64,000 nt of DNA from Chamaecyparis obtusa (GCA_027943335.1 BSBK01001537.1:79501-143500), one strand, 5' to 3'. Counted from the first letter of the stretch, positions 1 through 12,404 are shown. Notes: generated by a model not told the origin, from the letters alone. Numbers and translations are program-made.

Positions 1-43
1 TAGAACACTTAGCACTCGTTACATCTAGGTGATGCTTGTAGAG

Positions 44-121
44 GTGAAGCACTGGGACTTCCCGAGAGGTCACTCATCCCAGTATTACAGCTAAAGCACA
101 CTTAACCACGGAGTTTCCTCC
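44..121 (-). repeat. 5S rRNA-derived segment (Cassandra-type TRIM or 5S-derived SINE remnant)
   Basis: On the minus strand the bases follow the 3' two thirds of plant 5S rRNA: a GTTAAGtGTGCTT block (box A region), then GGGATGAGTGACCTC and GGGAAGTCCCAGTG (intermediate element and box C region). Scattered mismatches and a poor ACTCC-proximal region rule out an intact 5S gene. 5S-derived promoters are known in Cassandra TRIM LTRs and some SINEs. The rest of such an element is not clear here. Confidence 0.6.
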
Positions 122-1834
122 AAGGTTAAGGCCACTTTGCTTGCAACCCCATTTGTAGGAGAATTCATTTTCTAGAATTCTCTCAAGTTCATTTTTATTA
201 TAGATATTCAATAAACAATTATATAGAAGTCATATATACACATGTATATACCAAACCAACTTTATAAATGTTGAGCTTAGAGACTGAATTGCATGAATTA
301 TTTAATTTAATTTTGAGTAAAGTTATAAATATCTAGCAATTTGATTAATCGTAAGAACTTATGTCATAATTGACAAACGTAAAATGATTATTGTAGGGTT
401 CTTTGTTTTCTCCAAAATAAATAAGGCAAAACTTTTTTACCCTGCTCTTTTAGATCATATCGCAACACATAAATAAGGCAGCTTTGTTACAATCTTCTTT
501 TGTTTCATATTGCAACAATTTAAATATTTGAAATTTATACAAACAAAATCAATGTTAAAAAATAAACAGTATCAATCAAGCTATACAATATATTCAATGT
601 AGAAAGAGAGGAAAATTTTGCTTGTAATTGCCTATCTCCCATGCTACTTCCCGACTCTGCAACATTTTGGGACTATGCAAAACGTTCGACCCAACTTTCC
701 CAGTTGCGTCTTCAGCATCACGCATCAATTTCGTAGAGAATCACATCACATTGCAAGTTTTTCTCGTCAGCGTCGCTTTTAGAGTTTCTACTAGTTTCCC
801 ACAATTTTTTTTGCTGATTAACCATCCCTTTTTGCCAATTAATCACCTGATAAATCACTGATAAAAATTTTGAAAATCGTTGACGAAAAAATCTTGATTT
901 TTTGGGGAATAAATCACTGCATATGCAGATATAATCGTGATTTTGTATCATTTCCTACTTCTATGCTATTAATATATATTAATAGTAAATGATAATTAAA
1001 AATTTTAAACTACTTTATAATATTAGTTATAAGCAATAGGAGTTTGCTACTTCCCCGTTAAAGGGCAATCTATAATAGCGCATGATAATTATAATTTTAA
1101 AATTAGTGTATAATATTAATTATATAGTTAATCTCATCAAAATCCATGGGGCAAGGTATGCAAAGAGCCTGGGTCATATTGAAACCGCGATTTAAAACAA
1201 ATTCATTAGTTGCTTTGACACTATTGCACATGCCCTTGACAATATAGGATGATTGAGGCCCTTTCAAATTTCGTTGATGACCACCATTGCTCCTCTCGAT
1301 ACTCTGATTAGGGTTTTCCAGAGGTCGGAAAGAAAACTAAAGGAACAAAATTATAATTTTCTTCCAAGTCGATTCCTCATTGACTTCACTTCCATCCTGG
1401 AATCAACCCTACTTCTGAGTGATTTGTCAAATTCGTGAGTCTTTTGTATGGTTTTGTAGGTTTTTGCAATGATTTTGCACATTCTTTTGCCATTTTTTAG
1501 GGATTATAATATGATTTTAATGCATTTTAAATGCAAAAAGGCCATAGAAATCGAGTCAACAATTGGTCAACGATTTTTTCAAGGAAAAAGTTGGCAAGCT
1601 CCAGGATTCAGGATTAATCGGGTATAATTGGGATTTTTTTCAGATTTATGCTTCTATGCTACAGAACATAAACCTTTAATCTGAAATTTGCCATATTATT
1701 ACTTCAAATATCGATTTATAGTTTTATGCATGAAGCATAGACTAACACCCTCGTTATGGTTCTAGATACTCCCTAAAATATGATCAACGAACAACATATT
1801 CCTTCAGAAACCACATATAAATATAAATAATGAT

Positions 1835-2087
1835 AATTGATAAGCTAATAAACTTTTCACCATTATAAATGCCAAGGGCTGCCTCAAAACCTATACATAT
1901 AAGATAGCTTTCCAAAACTTAATTCTTTAACAAAGGCTTAATATTATAAATTATAATAAAATATAATGAAGTTATAATATTAAGCCTTTGATAAAGAATT
2001 AAAGTTCTGGAAAGTTATCTTCTATTTATAGGTTTTGAGGCAGCCCTTGGCATTTATAATGGTGAAAAATTTATTATCTTATCAATT
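1835..2087. repeat. Long near-perfect foldback hairpin
   Basis: Left arm (about 1835-1955) and right arm (about 1968-2087) are reverse complements with few mismatches. Both include GCCAAGGGCTGCCTCAAAAC or its complement and the run AATTCTTTA/TAAAGAATT. The short centre is AT-rich. The form fits a foldback MITE or an inverted duplication. A transcript would form a ~120-bp stem. It lies inside a host intron. Confidence 0.8.
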
Positions 2088-3468
2088 TCCTATAATAGAA
2101 GATAGCATGCTCTGGGGTACTCTGAACGTAATTCCTATTTTTAGACTACAAATATATATATGTATGAGTTCCATATGTTTTTTTATAGACAAACCCAAAA
2201 TGATACCAAACCCAAACAAGTGGTCATCCCAACATTCCCAAACCAGTAACTTAGCTTTTGTCCCGTACCATAAACAAAATCACATAATATGGTTTTCATT
2301 GAGCAACAACCACATTTGATTGCTTCCATTTAGTTATGCATCATAAAATAAACTTTGATCCATGATTTTGTTTGTTCATCAGCAATGGCTTCTAGTTCAA
2401 CTCCAGCAGCCCTCCACAGCTTCATATTGCTTTAAATAAGGTAATTAATTGTTGTCCTAGTTTCTTTTTCAAAATCAAGAGTAGAACATGTTTATGAACC
2501 TTTGTACATGTTGAAATTCCAGATTTAGGCCACCTGTAGCAACGTAGGACCTAGGTAATAGATGAAGAGAGGCAAGAGCAATAGATTTTGCAAGTAGTCT
2601 ACATGGCCAGCCATTTCAACAAGTATAACCACAAAGAAATTTTAATTCTGAACTGATGACATGACTGTATGTTATCTGACTACAAAATACGGGTATTTTC
2701 AGTTTACAGTAGATCCTTTTTAACTCTTTTGGAACAGCTGCAGGATTGTCTAAGCCAAAAGTTGTGTTTCTGATTGTAGAGAGGGATTTCAATTATTTGA
2801 ATCAATAAGCAGTCTTCCAGGTGGCTTAATGCTGGAAAGGTGGATGATGTAATGTTCAGCTTGGAAAAATTACTATTAGCTACTTCACAATCTGATCCTT
2901 ACGAACTGTATCATATAGTTTTATGTAGGTATGAAATTAAGAGTTATAAATTATAATTAAGAGATATATAAAATATATAGCATAGTCTCTTGGCAAATTT
3001 TGAGTGGATGCATTGCCATTTTGTTGTCAGACCAAAACTATGTTGTGTAATGTCTAAGTACTCAATAAAAAAAGTCATTACTCGGTACTTGTGGTTAGTA
3101 CGTACAGGTTACAATTTTTTTTACAACTGACACGGCTCATGTGGCCATATGTCCATGATCACACAAGTCGGAAGTCTCTTGGACATTTATTTTAAGTTCA
3201 CTATTGTCCATTTCTGCAGAAACTTTTTATTGCATTCTGTGAATTGTTCTATCATTTATTTAATATTATTCTATTCTGTTCAGATGTGCACATTGGTTTA
3301 TTCCCTACAGAAAGGCATGTCAATTTGCGCTAGCCCACAGTGTTTGATCCTTCTATGAATCAAAACAGAAACAACCCTTTTCAATCACAAAATGATGCAG
3401 GAAGCACAACTAAAGATTCACAAATAAGTAGAAAAAGACTGTCCGTTATGAAAGAAAAAGCACTCCAC

Positions 3469-3731
3469 CTGCTTCAGCCAACATTCCTGATGCTTGTGCT
3501 CATATTTATCTGGAGAATAGCAACCAGATTCAGATGGACAGTAAACCCAAACGTTGCACTTTTTTTCACCAGCTTTAGCATTCTTTGCCTGGTCCAAGCA
3601 AGCCTGACAACAGTCTGCTGCGCTTTCTTTATGGTGTGTCAGACCCCATCTAACTGCAATTCCATCATAGTCCGTATGAGCTTCAGGATGACATTGAATA
3701 GGAAGCGTCCTGCCAGGTATAATTCCATCTT
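3469..3731 (-). CDS. Host gene exon 6: PAN/apple-like Cys-rich domain
   Basis: Acceptor TTTCTGCAG|AA and donor GAAGCAG|GTGGAG. Encodes residues 211-298. Motifs include AHTDYDGIAVRWGLTHHKES, then DCCQACLDQAK, KKCNVWVYCPS, GCYSPD and QECWLK. Eight cysteines fall at about residues 224, 251, 252, 255, 269, 275, 281 and 294. The CC-x2-C and C-N-x-W-x-Y-C pattern resembles PAN/apple modules, which usually bind protein or carbohydrate outside the cytosol; a role here is inference. The exon ends in phase 0 at a donor, so at least one further exon is expected beyond position 1. The opposite-strand ORF at 3340-3759 is its shadow. Confidence 0.85.
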
Positions 3732-4982
3732 CTGCAGAAAGTGTCAAGTGTATATGTAAGTATATAATAGCATCACATTGTCCCAGCAGCTCTCTGAACT
3801 ATTTCTGCCTGTGTACTTGTTACAGAGATGATAAGTACAATATGTTTCAAACAAAACAAGTCACTATACACAAGCTTAAATTCATAATGTTCAAGCACAA
3901 AATTTATCGCTTCAAGACAATAATAAATATGCAATGAGATTCCCCATTGATGGGGTAGGGGAGAGGAACCAATAGTTGTGCAGGCTAAATTTGTCAACAA
4001 GTAGCCATTACATGGAACATCATAAGACCTCTGTTTCCTTTTTTAGAAATGTCAAATGGACACTTATCTAACAACTGCAATTTGGAGATGTGACTCATCA
4101 TGCAACTTGTCAAAATAGCATGTCTAGTGCGAAGTGTCCTAAAAATGACTTTTTAAATATTTCACCAAAACTTAATCTACAAATCTCTATTAGTTGAACA
4201 AACAATATCATTTGTTGTTAGTAGAAAATTACATTTTTATTTAAATATAACTTACATGCAACCCAAATGGACCAAATACCTATACCATAAGTCTTTGTTA
4301 TTTCTAACTTTTATATCCAACACAAATGGACCAATAGTTGAACACAGAAAACTATTTGTTGTTATGAAAAACAACATTATTATCTTTCACCAATAGTTGA
4401 ACAATCTTTAACAATCTCTCACATTTCATGGAAAAATACGAAGTATTTATTGTTCTTGCCTTTTATGTTTGTGATAAAACATATTATTAATATAGAAGTC
4501 CATTGCATATGCATTGCTACCCCAATAGTTGTCCACATAGGAATAATATTATTTCATTATGACATCAATGCTTGTTTAAATGAGCATCCTTTTTTATAAA
4601 TGACACACTTAAAGTGGATGGTTATGATATTATATTTGAAACAAAAATCTATTTATTTCACTTGTTAATTTATGTTTTTTTATAACATTCATACCTTCTC
4701 ATGTGTTCAAGTACACATCCATCTTGACCAACATTTAGTTTATTTTTTAATTTACTATTGGACCATTTATTTACAACATATAGTATAATTATGTTGTAAA
4801 ACTGAATATTATAAGCACAAGTGCATATACGAAAATTGGACCCTGAACAACTACCAGCCACTCTCCCTAGGCATTTCAAAATCCACTTCATCTTGTTAAA
4901 GTTTTGATCAGAATCAAGTAATAGGTATTTTTTAATTTTAACAATGATATAGTTCTTCAATCAATTCACTCTATGATAATAT
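3732..4982 (-). other. Intron 5, exon-6-proximal part
   Basis: AT-rich intron sequence with no supported gene. A short phrase, CCAATAGTTGAACA and variants, recurs near 4190, 4330 and 4390. A minus ORF near 4670-4960 shows no recognisable domain. Confidence 0.4.
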
Positions 4983-5695
4983 TGTTGATGAGATATATAT
5001 ATCAATATATATTTAATATCTATATCTTCTAATCTCAAAGTCTGATATTGAAATAATCTCTAAATTAGTATCAATCTTCTTGTATTGATATTCTGATATT
5101 AATATCAAATTGTATATTATCGATCTAATATTAATATCGATCTGTATGCTGTCAGTGATACTTGCTCTGCACTTAATATGTCTTTTCTACATTACAAGCA
5201 TCCCTCTACTTATACTTCATATGTATAAGTATTGGGGAGACATGTCTCCCGTAGAGGCATGCCTCTACGTGAGACATGCTCTCATATCGCATGAGCTCGA
5301 CCTCTTAACAATGTTGTTTTACATTGATAATACTAAGTGATTATTAGTAATTGCGATCGGTAGTTTGTTGTGGTATATATATAATCAACATCGATAATCA
5401 TTGTCGATATTAGCATGATTTATATTATTTAAACATTATCATGAATATATTTATAATATATATAAATATATATTATTAAATATATATACATGATCATGTA
5501 TATATATTTAATAGTATATATTAAATATAATCATTTATAATCATGCTCAATTAATTATGATTATTATAATCAAAGCAAATAACCAGATCAATATAGTTGT
5601 AAAGGATAGATATCAAATGCTCAAGGCCGATAGGCCACTTATGCATTTGATTTCATCGATTAGAATAATTTGACCGAAGCTACATATCATTAACA
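4983..5695 (-). mobile_element. 3' LTR of copia element 1
   Basis: On the minus strand it starts TGTTAATGA and ends TCATCAACA, so it has TG...CA ends with short inverted termini. It is preceded by a polypurine tract (AAGAGGGAG, just above 5695), and the decayed gag-pol lies upstream in the same orientation. Length 713 bp. The matching 5' LTR is absent because the element's front part is missing at 9924. Confidence 0.75.
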
Positions 5696-5765
5696 CTCCC
5701 TCTTAGCTAGGGAGAATTAATTCTATCCCGAAAACACAATAGATCCATTTATTGTGTAGAAGAAA

Positions 5766-6084
5766 GATATCACCTCACCGTGATATCTACAATGATGGCA
5801 TGTCCATGAATATCAAGTCACGTGATATTCACCATGACTCCCAAAATTATATTCATCCTATGGTATGTGCATTGGCATCACGTCACATGATACCTACTAT
5901 AAGGATATCAAATCATGGCATTTCCACGAATATTAAGTCAAATAATATCCACCATGAATATCTCAGTACTATCATTATGGTTTATCCATTTATACCAAGT
6001 CTCATGATACCCACCATAATGTCTTAAGAGATATTAACTATCATGACATGTCCACGGATATCAAGTCTCATGATATCCATCATG
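5766..6084. repeat. Diverged tandem repeats in copia 1 3' non-coding region
   Basis: About six related ~38-bp blocks of the form CCAyGrATATCAAGTC-CATGATAyCCACCATGA. They start near 5766, 5799, 5865, 5919, 5981 and 6047, with 53-65-bp spacing. Each block contains an inverted GATATC/GATATC-like pair. They lie between the pol stop (6297) and the polypurine tract. A second short repeat (AAAGTCGTmACCTT) occurs at about 6102 and 6154. Confidence 0.65.
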
Positions 6085-6296
6085 ATAATGGAGTCAATTA
6101 TTGTAAAGTCGTCACCTTACAGTTTCAACCTAATGCAAGTGTTCATCATTGAAAAGTCGTAACCTTTCAAAGATGTTCATTGGGGCCCATGCAGTCATGG
6201 AGTCACAAACATGACAGTAAAAGAGTTTACACATTAAACATCTTTAGAAATATTAGTACAATGAATTAAATAATTGAGACTCAATCTCAAATTAAG

Positions 6297-9200
6297 TTAC
6301 ATTTCAATCATACCAAGTTTAGCCCGAAAGTGTTCAACCTTTGTCTTAGAGAGAGGCTTGGTGAGAATGCATGTTGTCTGTTCACTTGTACTTACATATT
6401 TCAACTCGATCACATTCCTTTCTACCATGTCTCTAACATAGTCATAAGGAATCTATATATGCTTTGATCTGTCACGAAACACTGGATTCACTAAAAGCTT
6501 TATACAACTTTGGTTATCACAATGGATGATAGTAGGATCCAAGGGTTGACCAAACAATCCTACAAGAAGTTTCCTAAGCCATACTACTTCTCTAGCTCCC
6601 ATGGAGGCTGCAATGTACTCAACTTCTATGGAACTTTGTGCAATTGAGGATTGTTTCCTACTAATCCAGGAGATCATAGCTGATCCTAAATTGAAGCAAC
6701 ACCCTAATGTGCTCTTCATATCGACCACACTTCCAGCCTAATCTAAATCAGTGTTTCCATGTAGATCTAGGTCTACATTATTGTATTTAAGACCATAACC
6801 AATAGTGCCACGCAAGTATCTCGGAATGTGCTTTGCTGCAACCAAATGTATCTCCTTTGGTTCACACATAAATTGACTAAGTGCATTAACTGCATAAAAA
6901 ATGTCTGGTCTAGTGTTGACCAAATACATCAAGGACCCAATTATCTACCTATATAGAGTGGGATCTGCAAATTCTAAGTCTATTGTTGCTTCCTTTAACT
7001 TGTGCAAGTTTGTTTCCATGGGTGTAGCCATGGGTTTACACTCCATTCCAAACCTTTTCAGAATGTCAATAGTGTACTTTCCTTGATTTAGAGTGATACC
7101 ATCAACTCGCTGCCATACTTCTAAACTAAGGAAATAATGTAAGGAACCCAAATCTTTCATGTCAAACTCTGATGCTAGGTCTTGCATACATTTGGTAATT
7201 AGGTGATCTTCTCCTATAATCAATAAGTCATCAACATATAGAATAAGAATCAACATTTCACCATTAATTACCTTGAAGTATAAATTTGGATCTACATCAT
7301 TCTTGGAAAAGTTCAAGCCCAAGAGGTATTGATCTATCCTTTCATACCAAGCTCGAGGAGCCTGTTTAAGCCCATATAGTGCATTATTTAATCTGCAAAC
7401 ATGCGATTCGTTTCCATGTGTGACAAATCCTTCAGGTTGCTCCAGGTATACTTCTATTATTTCATTCAGGAAGGCAGTCTTTACATCCATTTGGTGAATC
7501 TTTCATCCTTTAGATACAGCAATGGCAATTACAACCCTAACAGAAGTATATCTACCAACTGGAGAAAATGTTTCTTCATAATCAATCCCTTCCTTTTGAG
7601 AGAAATCTTTGGCAACGAATCTTGCTTTGTATTTTTTGATACTATCATTTGCAACATTGCTTCATTTTAAAGAGCCATTTTGATGAAACCACTAATTTCC
7701 CCTTTGGCTTGAGCACAATGTCCCAAACATCATTCTTAACGATAGATTGGTACTCTTCTATCATAGCATCTTTCCAAACTTGAAGTTTGATGGCTTCCTC
7801 AACATTGGAAGGTTCTGATTTGATGATCTCACTCATGAAGGCAACATAACTGGAGTATCTGTGAGGTCTTTTGCTTTCCCTAAAGGTTCCTATTGGAGCT
7901 GCAAACTTTTCAGCTTCTTGAATCATTTTCCTTGCCCAAAGTGGTCTCTGGATATTCACATTAGTGTTTCTAGGTTCATTAGCAGGATCCATGGACTCAC
8001 TTTGATCTTCATTTTCCATTATTTCATGACTCCCTCTAAATTTCAGGAGCATGATCCTCTTCCATATTTTGAGGAGGATCTTGATCTTTTGTCTCATGAA
8101 TGCTTTTGGATCTTCTAAAAGCTACATCTTCCTCAAAGATAGCATCCCTGGTAAGTTCAATTAATCTCTGTCCAGGTATGTAGATCCTATAGGCTTTAGA
8201 TGTTCCACTATAGCCTACAAAGATTCCCTTTTTGCCTGAGAGTTCTAACTTAGATCTCTTTTCTTTAGGTACATGAATGTAAACTGGACAGCCAAAGATT
8301 CCCAAGTGACTTATGTAAGGTTTAATCCCAGTGAATGCTTCTTAAGGGGTTTTGTTATCTAGAAGGGAGTGAGGACATCTATTTCTAGATGTAGACAGCA
8401 GTCCTAAAGGCTTCAGCCCAAAAAGAAGTTTCTAGGTTTTTATCATACATCATAGCTTTAGTAGCTTCAACAATAGTCCTATTCTTCCTTTTAGCAACCC
8501 CATTTTATTGAGGGTTATAAGGAATTATAAACTCCCTCTTAATTGCAACATTAATACAAAAAGTTTTGAAGTTTTCTGAAATATATTCCCCCCCATTATC
8601 TGTCCTTAGGGTTTTGATTCTTTTCCCAAACACATTTTCTACTAGAGCTTTGAATTCCTTAAACCTATTAAGGATTTCTTCAGACTCTTTACATTTTAAA
8701 AAAAAAATCCATGTTTTCTTAGAGTAATCATCTACAAAGATAACATAATACAAGAATCTCCCTAAAGAGGTTACAGTCATGGGTCCACATAAATCAAAAT
8801 GAATAAGTTCTAGTATATTTTTGGATTTACTATCACTATTGTGAAAAGTGCCTTTAGTATTCTTTCCCAAAGCACACCCTTTGCATGTTCCATCATGTTC
8901 TTGTTTAAGCTTAGGTATGCCTATCACCATTTTCTTTATTGAGGGTAGAGCACAAAAATGGAGATGCCCTAATCTTTTGTGTCAAATCTCACATGTATTT
9001 GTTGACTCATGTATTAGGGCTTGAAAAGGAGAAGTACAAAGTTTATATAGGCATCCATTTCTCACTCCTATAGTGTGAGCCTTCTTGATGTTTGAGTTTT
9101 TGGGCCATACCAGGACTTTACCCTCCATAAAGGTGATTCTATATCCTCTGTCTTCAAGTGATGAAGTGGAGACTAGGTTTCTTTTGATACCTAGTACAAA

Positions 9201-9923
9201 TAATACGCTTGTAAGTTGAAGAGAGATGCTTGATTTTAGATTTATGGTACATGTTCCAATTCCTTTCAGAAGATAGTTTGAGTCATCCCCAATAGTCACT
9301 TCCTCATCTGAGTTTTCCACTAAACTATCTAGATGTTCTTTGAATCCTATGACGTGACGTGATGCCCCACTATCAATCACCCAAGTGTTAAGGCTGGTTG
9401 ATACTTGACTTGATAAGGCTGAATAAAATACAAGTTTCTCGGAATCATTTTCCAAGCTTGCCTTACCAACTTCAACAATAGAGGCTTGTGGTTTTGGCCT
9501 ATCCCAACTCTTCATAGCATAGTCTCCATACTTGTCACATCTGAAACACTGCACCTTAGACATGTCCCTTCTTTTCTTAGATGAACATTTACCATTTGCA
9601 TCTTTGTCCTTTCTTTTGGAGTTCCTCTTCGTACCCTTATTATGAGAATGAGAGTTTAGTACATGGATGTCTTCATTTGTAGAATTTTAACCAATCCCCC
9701 TTGTGATTAGTCTAGATTCTTCTTGAATACAATCTGTCTTTAATTGATCAAACTTGGAGAGTTTCAAACGAGCACTTATTCCTTGAATGAATGCTTCCCA
9801 TGATGTTGGGAGTCCATTTAGAGCTAACATTGTTAACTCCTTGCTATCGATTAGATGACCAATGGTGGAAAGCTGGTCCCTTAGCTCTATGATCCTTATA
9901 AAGTATGATGTAATGGTCATAGT
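6297..9923 (-). pseudogene. Decayed Ty1/copia gag-pol (copia 1), 5' truncated
   Basis: Reading down the minus strand: gag (TSYFIRIIELRDQLSTIG, about 9915-9690); a zinc knuckle CFRCDKYGDYAMKSW whose last Cys is lost (about 9550); protease VIDSGASRHV (about 9380); integrase GCALGKNTKGTF, then DLCGPM and a DNGGEY block (about 8900-8600); the integrase tail with IFVGYSG (about 8220); reverse transcriptase with MDVKTAFLNE and YVDDLL (about 7490 and 7235); and RNase H (about 6750-6450). The frame ends at a TAA at 6297-6299. Several frameshifts and stops separate the blocks, so it cannot be functional. The start of gag and the 5' LTR are missing; the frame begins abruptly next to the hAT transposase. 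Confidence 0.88.
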
Positions 9924-9926
9924 TTA

Positions 9927-11445
9927 GGTTGAGGAAGTCCACTCCTCGCCAACAAACATGCGCCTTAAAGTTGCATTTGATTGCATCAAGGATTTTAGTG
10001 TGATAAAATTTGAGGCGAATCTTGTGATACCAAGACAAGCCAACTTCTTTTGCCCCATATATTGCCTCATTATGCTAAGGACCAATACATGAATGTAGAT
10101 AAACTTGCAAATAGTTTTGGCCTTATCAACACATGTTTTGACCCATTCAAGCTTGTCAATATCCTCCAATACAAGGTCAAGGCAATGAGCTGCTCATGGA
10201 GACCAAAAAATGTTCTCGTGTCTCTCCATCAAAAGTCTACCTGCAGCAACATAATTTGTTGCATTGTCTGTCACCACTTGAACCACATTTTCAATCCCCA
10301 CCTCACGTATGACTTCCTTAATAGCCTCAAATAAGTATGTGGCATTTTTGACATGTGAGGAAGCATCAATGGACTTAAAAAACATGGTGGATCCTGAAAA
10401 TAAAGCAAAATAATGATCAATCAATAAATCATAAATTACAAAATTCAACTATTAATCACTACATCAAATTTAAATTATTCAATGCATTTGGGGAAGTAGA
10501 ATGAGCAATCACCTCTGTAGGAAACAAGAAAATTTAGGAGTATCCTATTCCTCCTATTAGTCCAACCATCTGTCATGATGGTGCAACCCTTTTTGCTCCA
10601 AAGCACTCGCTAGTACTCTAATTCAACTTTTATATCTTCAGCCATTTCTAACAAAAGGAGGCCACTAAACTCAACATTAGTAGGAGCTTTAAACCCCACC
10701 CCAAAAATAATTACAACATCTATCATGCCTTACTAGTAAGGAGACCTGTCACAAATAGATTAAATGTGTAATAAAATTATAACAATTCATTAGACAGCAA
10801 ATTTCAAACTATAAATTTAAAATTTAAAACAATCAAATAAAAAGGAATTACCCGGCTGCAACAAATGGAATGTTGCAAAAGTACCAAAATTTGCAAAAAA
10901 AAAATTTGCAGCATCATTGACCTCCATGTTCCAAGGCATGCTCTCAATCAAGGGTTGTGAACCAAGAGTAGTGTGTGGCACAAAATAATTGTTTAACCTA
11001 AATTTCTAAACTCTAGGACCAAAGTACTAGTGCCACTAGGAGTAGAAGTAGAAGCACTAGCACTAGCAAAAGAACTAGGACGAAATGAAGGCATGGAAGA
11101 ACCCTCTCCAACACAACCTACGAATGGGACTGAACGAGAATAGGAACCAATACTAGCTAACTCCTCCCTTTGCCTCTTATTTTCTTCCTTTAATTCCTCA
11201 AATGTTTCTAGTTGCACATAACATGCACGAACAGCCTCGGGAGGTGCTTTCAAACACGGCTCAATATCATGGTCGTATATCTTGGCAATGTGATATTGAA
11301 ATCTATTGCTGCCACCAGTATTAATTTCTTAGAAAAAATTACATTTCACTTGCCCTCTTGTTCTACTAGAAAATTCTTTGGTATATTGCCAAGCCACATC
11401 CTTTTGACCTACTTGCTTAGCCCTAGGTTGAGGTAGAGTAGACAT
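9927..11445 (-). pseudogene. Decayed hAT transposase (BED finger + DUF659-like), 3' truncated
   Basis: Starts at an ATG at 11445. The BED zinc finger region keeps VKCNF and RFQYHIAKIYDHDIEPC, but the second Cys is now Phe, followed by a stop. A Ser-rich linker follows (about 11200-11000). Next come TIESI-like sequence, VGFKAPTNVEF, and WSKKGCTIMTDGWTNRRNR (about 10600). An intron with acceptor TTTTCAG|GATCC leads to FFKSIDAS, VVQVVTDNATNYVAAGRLL and the ACLGITRFASNF block (about 10380-9930). The order is that of plant hAT transposases with a DUF659 domain. The catalytic C-terminus and dimerisation domain are missing: at 9924-9926 the frame meets a TAA and passes, in the same frame, into copia gag. 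Confidence 0.82.
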
Positions 11446-11583
11446 TGGGGAAAAATTGAAAACCACAGATGCTGCAATAAGACAATTTTAGAAAAAAATT
11501 ACCAATGGTGTATTGTGTATTACAAACTAATACCACAAAAAGGGGGTTTGTCTAAAAAAAAATGTAGGGTCTTTAAAACTCTT

Positions 11584-11800
11584 CAATCTTGATTCTTTTC
11601 CTTCCAAAATCAAAGTCCAACTTCAAAGTTCAAACTTTAAAGAAAGAAAAATCAGCAAACCCTACTTTTTTTAGAAAAAAATTGTAAATACATATTTACA
11701 ATTTTTTGTTAAAAAAAGTAGGGTTTGCTATTGTTCTTTCATTGAAGTTGGAAATTTGGATTTTAAAGAAAAACATTCAACTCCAAGAATTGGAAGTTTT
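11584..11800. repeat. Inverted-repeat hairpin in hAT 5' region
   Basis: The core arms 11654-11689 and 11694-11729 are almost perfect reverse complements with a 4-base loop. Both carry AGCAAACCCTACTTTTTTT or its complement. Weaker complementarity extends out to about 11584 and 11800. It lies between the hAT ATG and the inserted LTR element. A small foldback or subterminal structure is likely. Confidence 0.7.
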
Positions 11801-12404
11801 GTTTTTTAATGATTGTTTATCATAAAATACAAAACAAAAAATTCATAAAATTTCACACTTACCTCTGTAATGACCCTTACTATAAAGGCCACTAAAAACC
11901 ACTAATACTGAACTGAGAAAATTCGTCAAACAATTGGCATGTACTGAATACACTGCTGAAAGAAAAATACTGACTATAGGAAATTATTTTGCCATATATG
12001 AGTTCGCTGTCCCAAAATTTCAGAATAATAGAGAGCAACCAAATACCATCTAAAACACTATCAATGATGTAGGAAATTGCTCAAAACCATATGCCATTCA
12101 TATATCAACAATTTGCAACAATGCCATACATTTTTCAGTCAATGATATGATCATCAAACCCTAGGTTTGCAATATAGATAGACTGAAAATTACAATGCCC
12201 TTTCACTTGCAAAATCCTAGCCTTCCTTTGTTACCAATAATGTCAAATGGCAAACAAAGACAAGTACAATGTAAAATAGTAAAGTGTTGAAGCTATATTT
12301 TGTACTCAGCTGAAAACATACATTTCTCAGAAAAATATGCCAAATGCCAAATGAGAAATGAGGAACTTGATTGTAGATGGCTACAATAATTTTTTGGATT
12401 GTTT

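Larger units (their letters stand above)
1..3468 (-). other. Partial intron 6 of the host gene
   Basis: Non-coding sequence downstream of exon 6 on the minus strand. It contains a 5S rRNA-like segment (44-121) and a foldback hairpin (1835-2087). The rest is AT-rich with only short, unrecognised ORFs. I looked for a terminal exon of the host gene here and found none. Confidence 0.55.

Noticed and set aside
1253..1438. 61-aa ORF in intron 6
   Set aside because: No domain, no splice-consistent partner, and not in the host gene orientation.
3340..3759. 139-aa plus-strand ORF
   Set aside because: It is the antisense shadow of host exon 6, whose minus frame has the conserved cysteines and splice sites.
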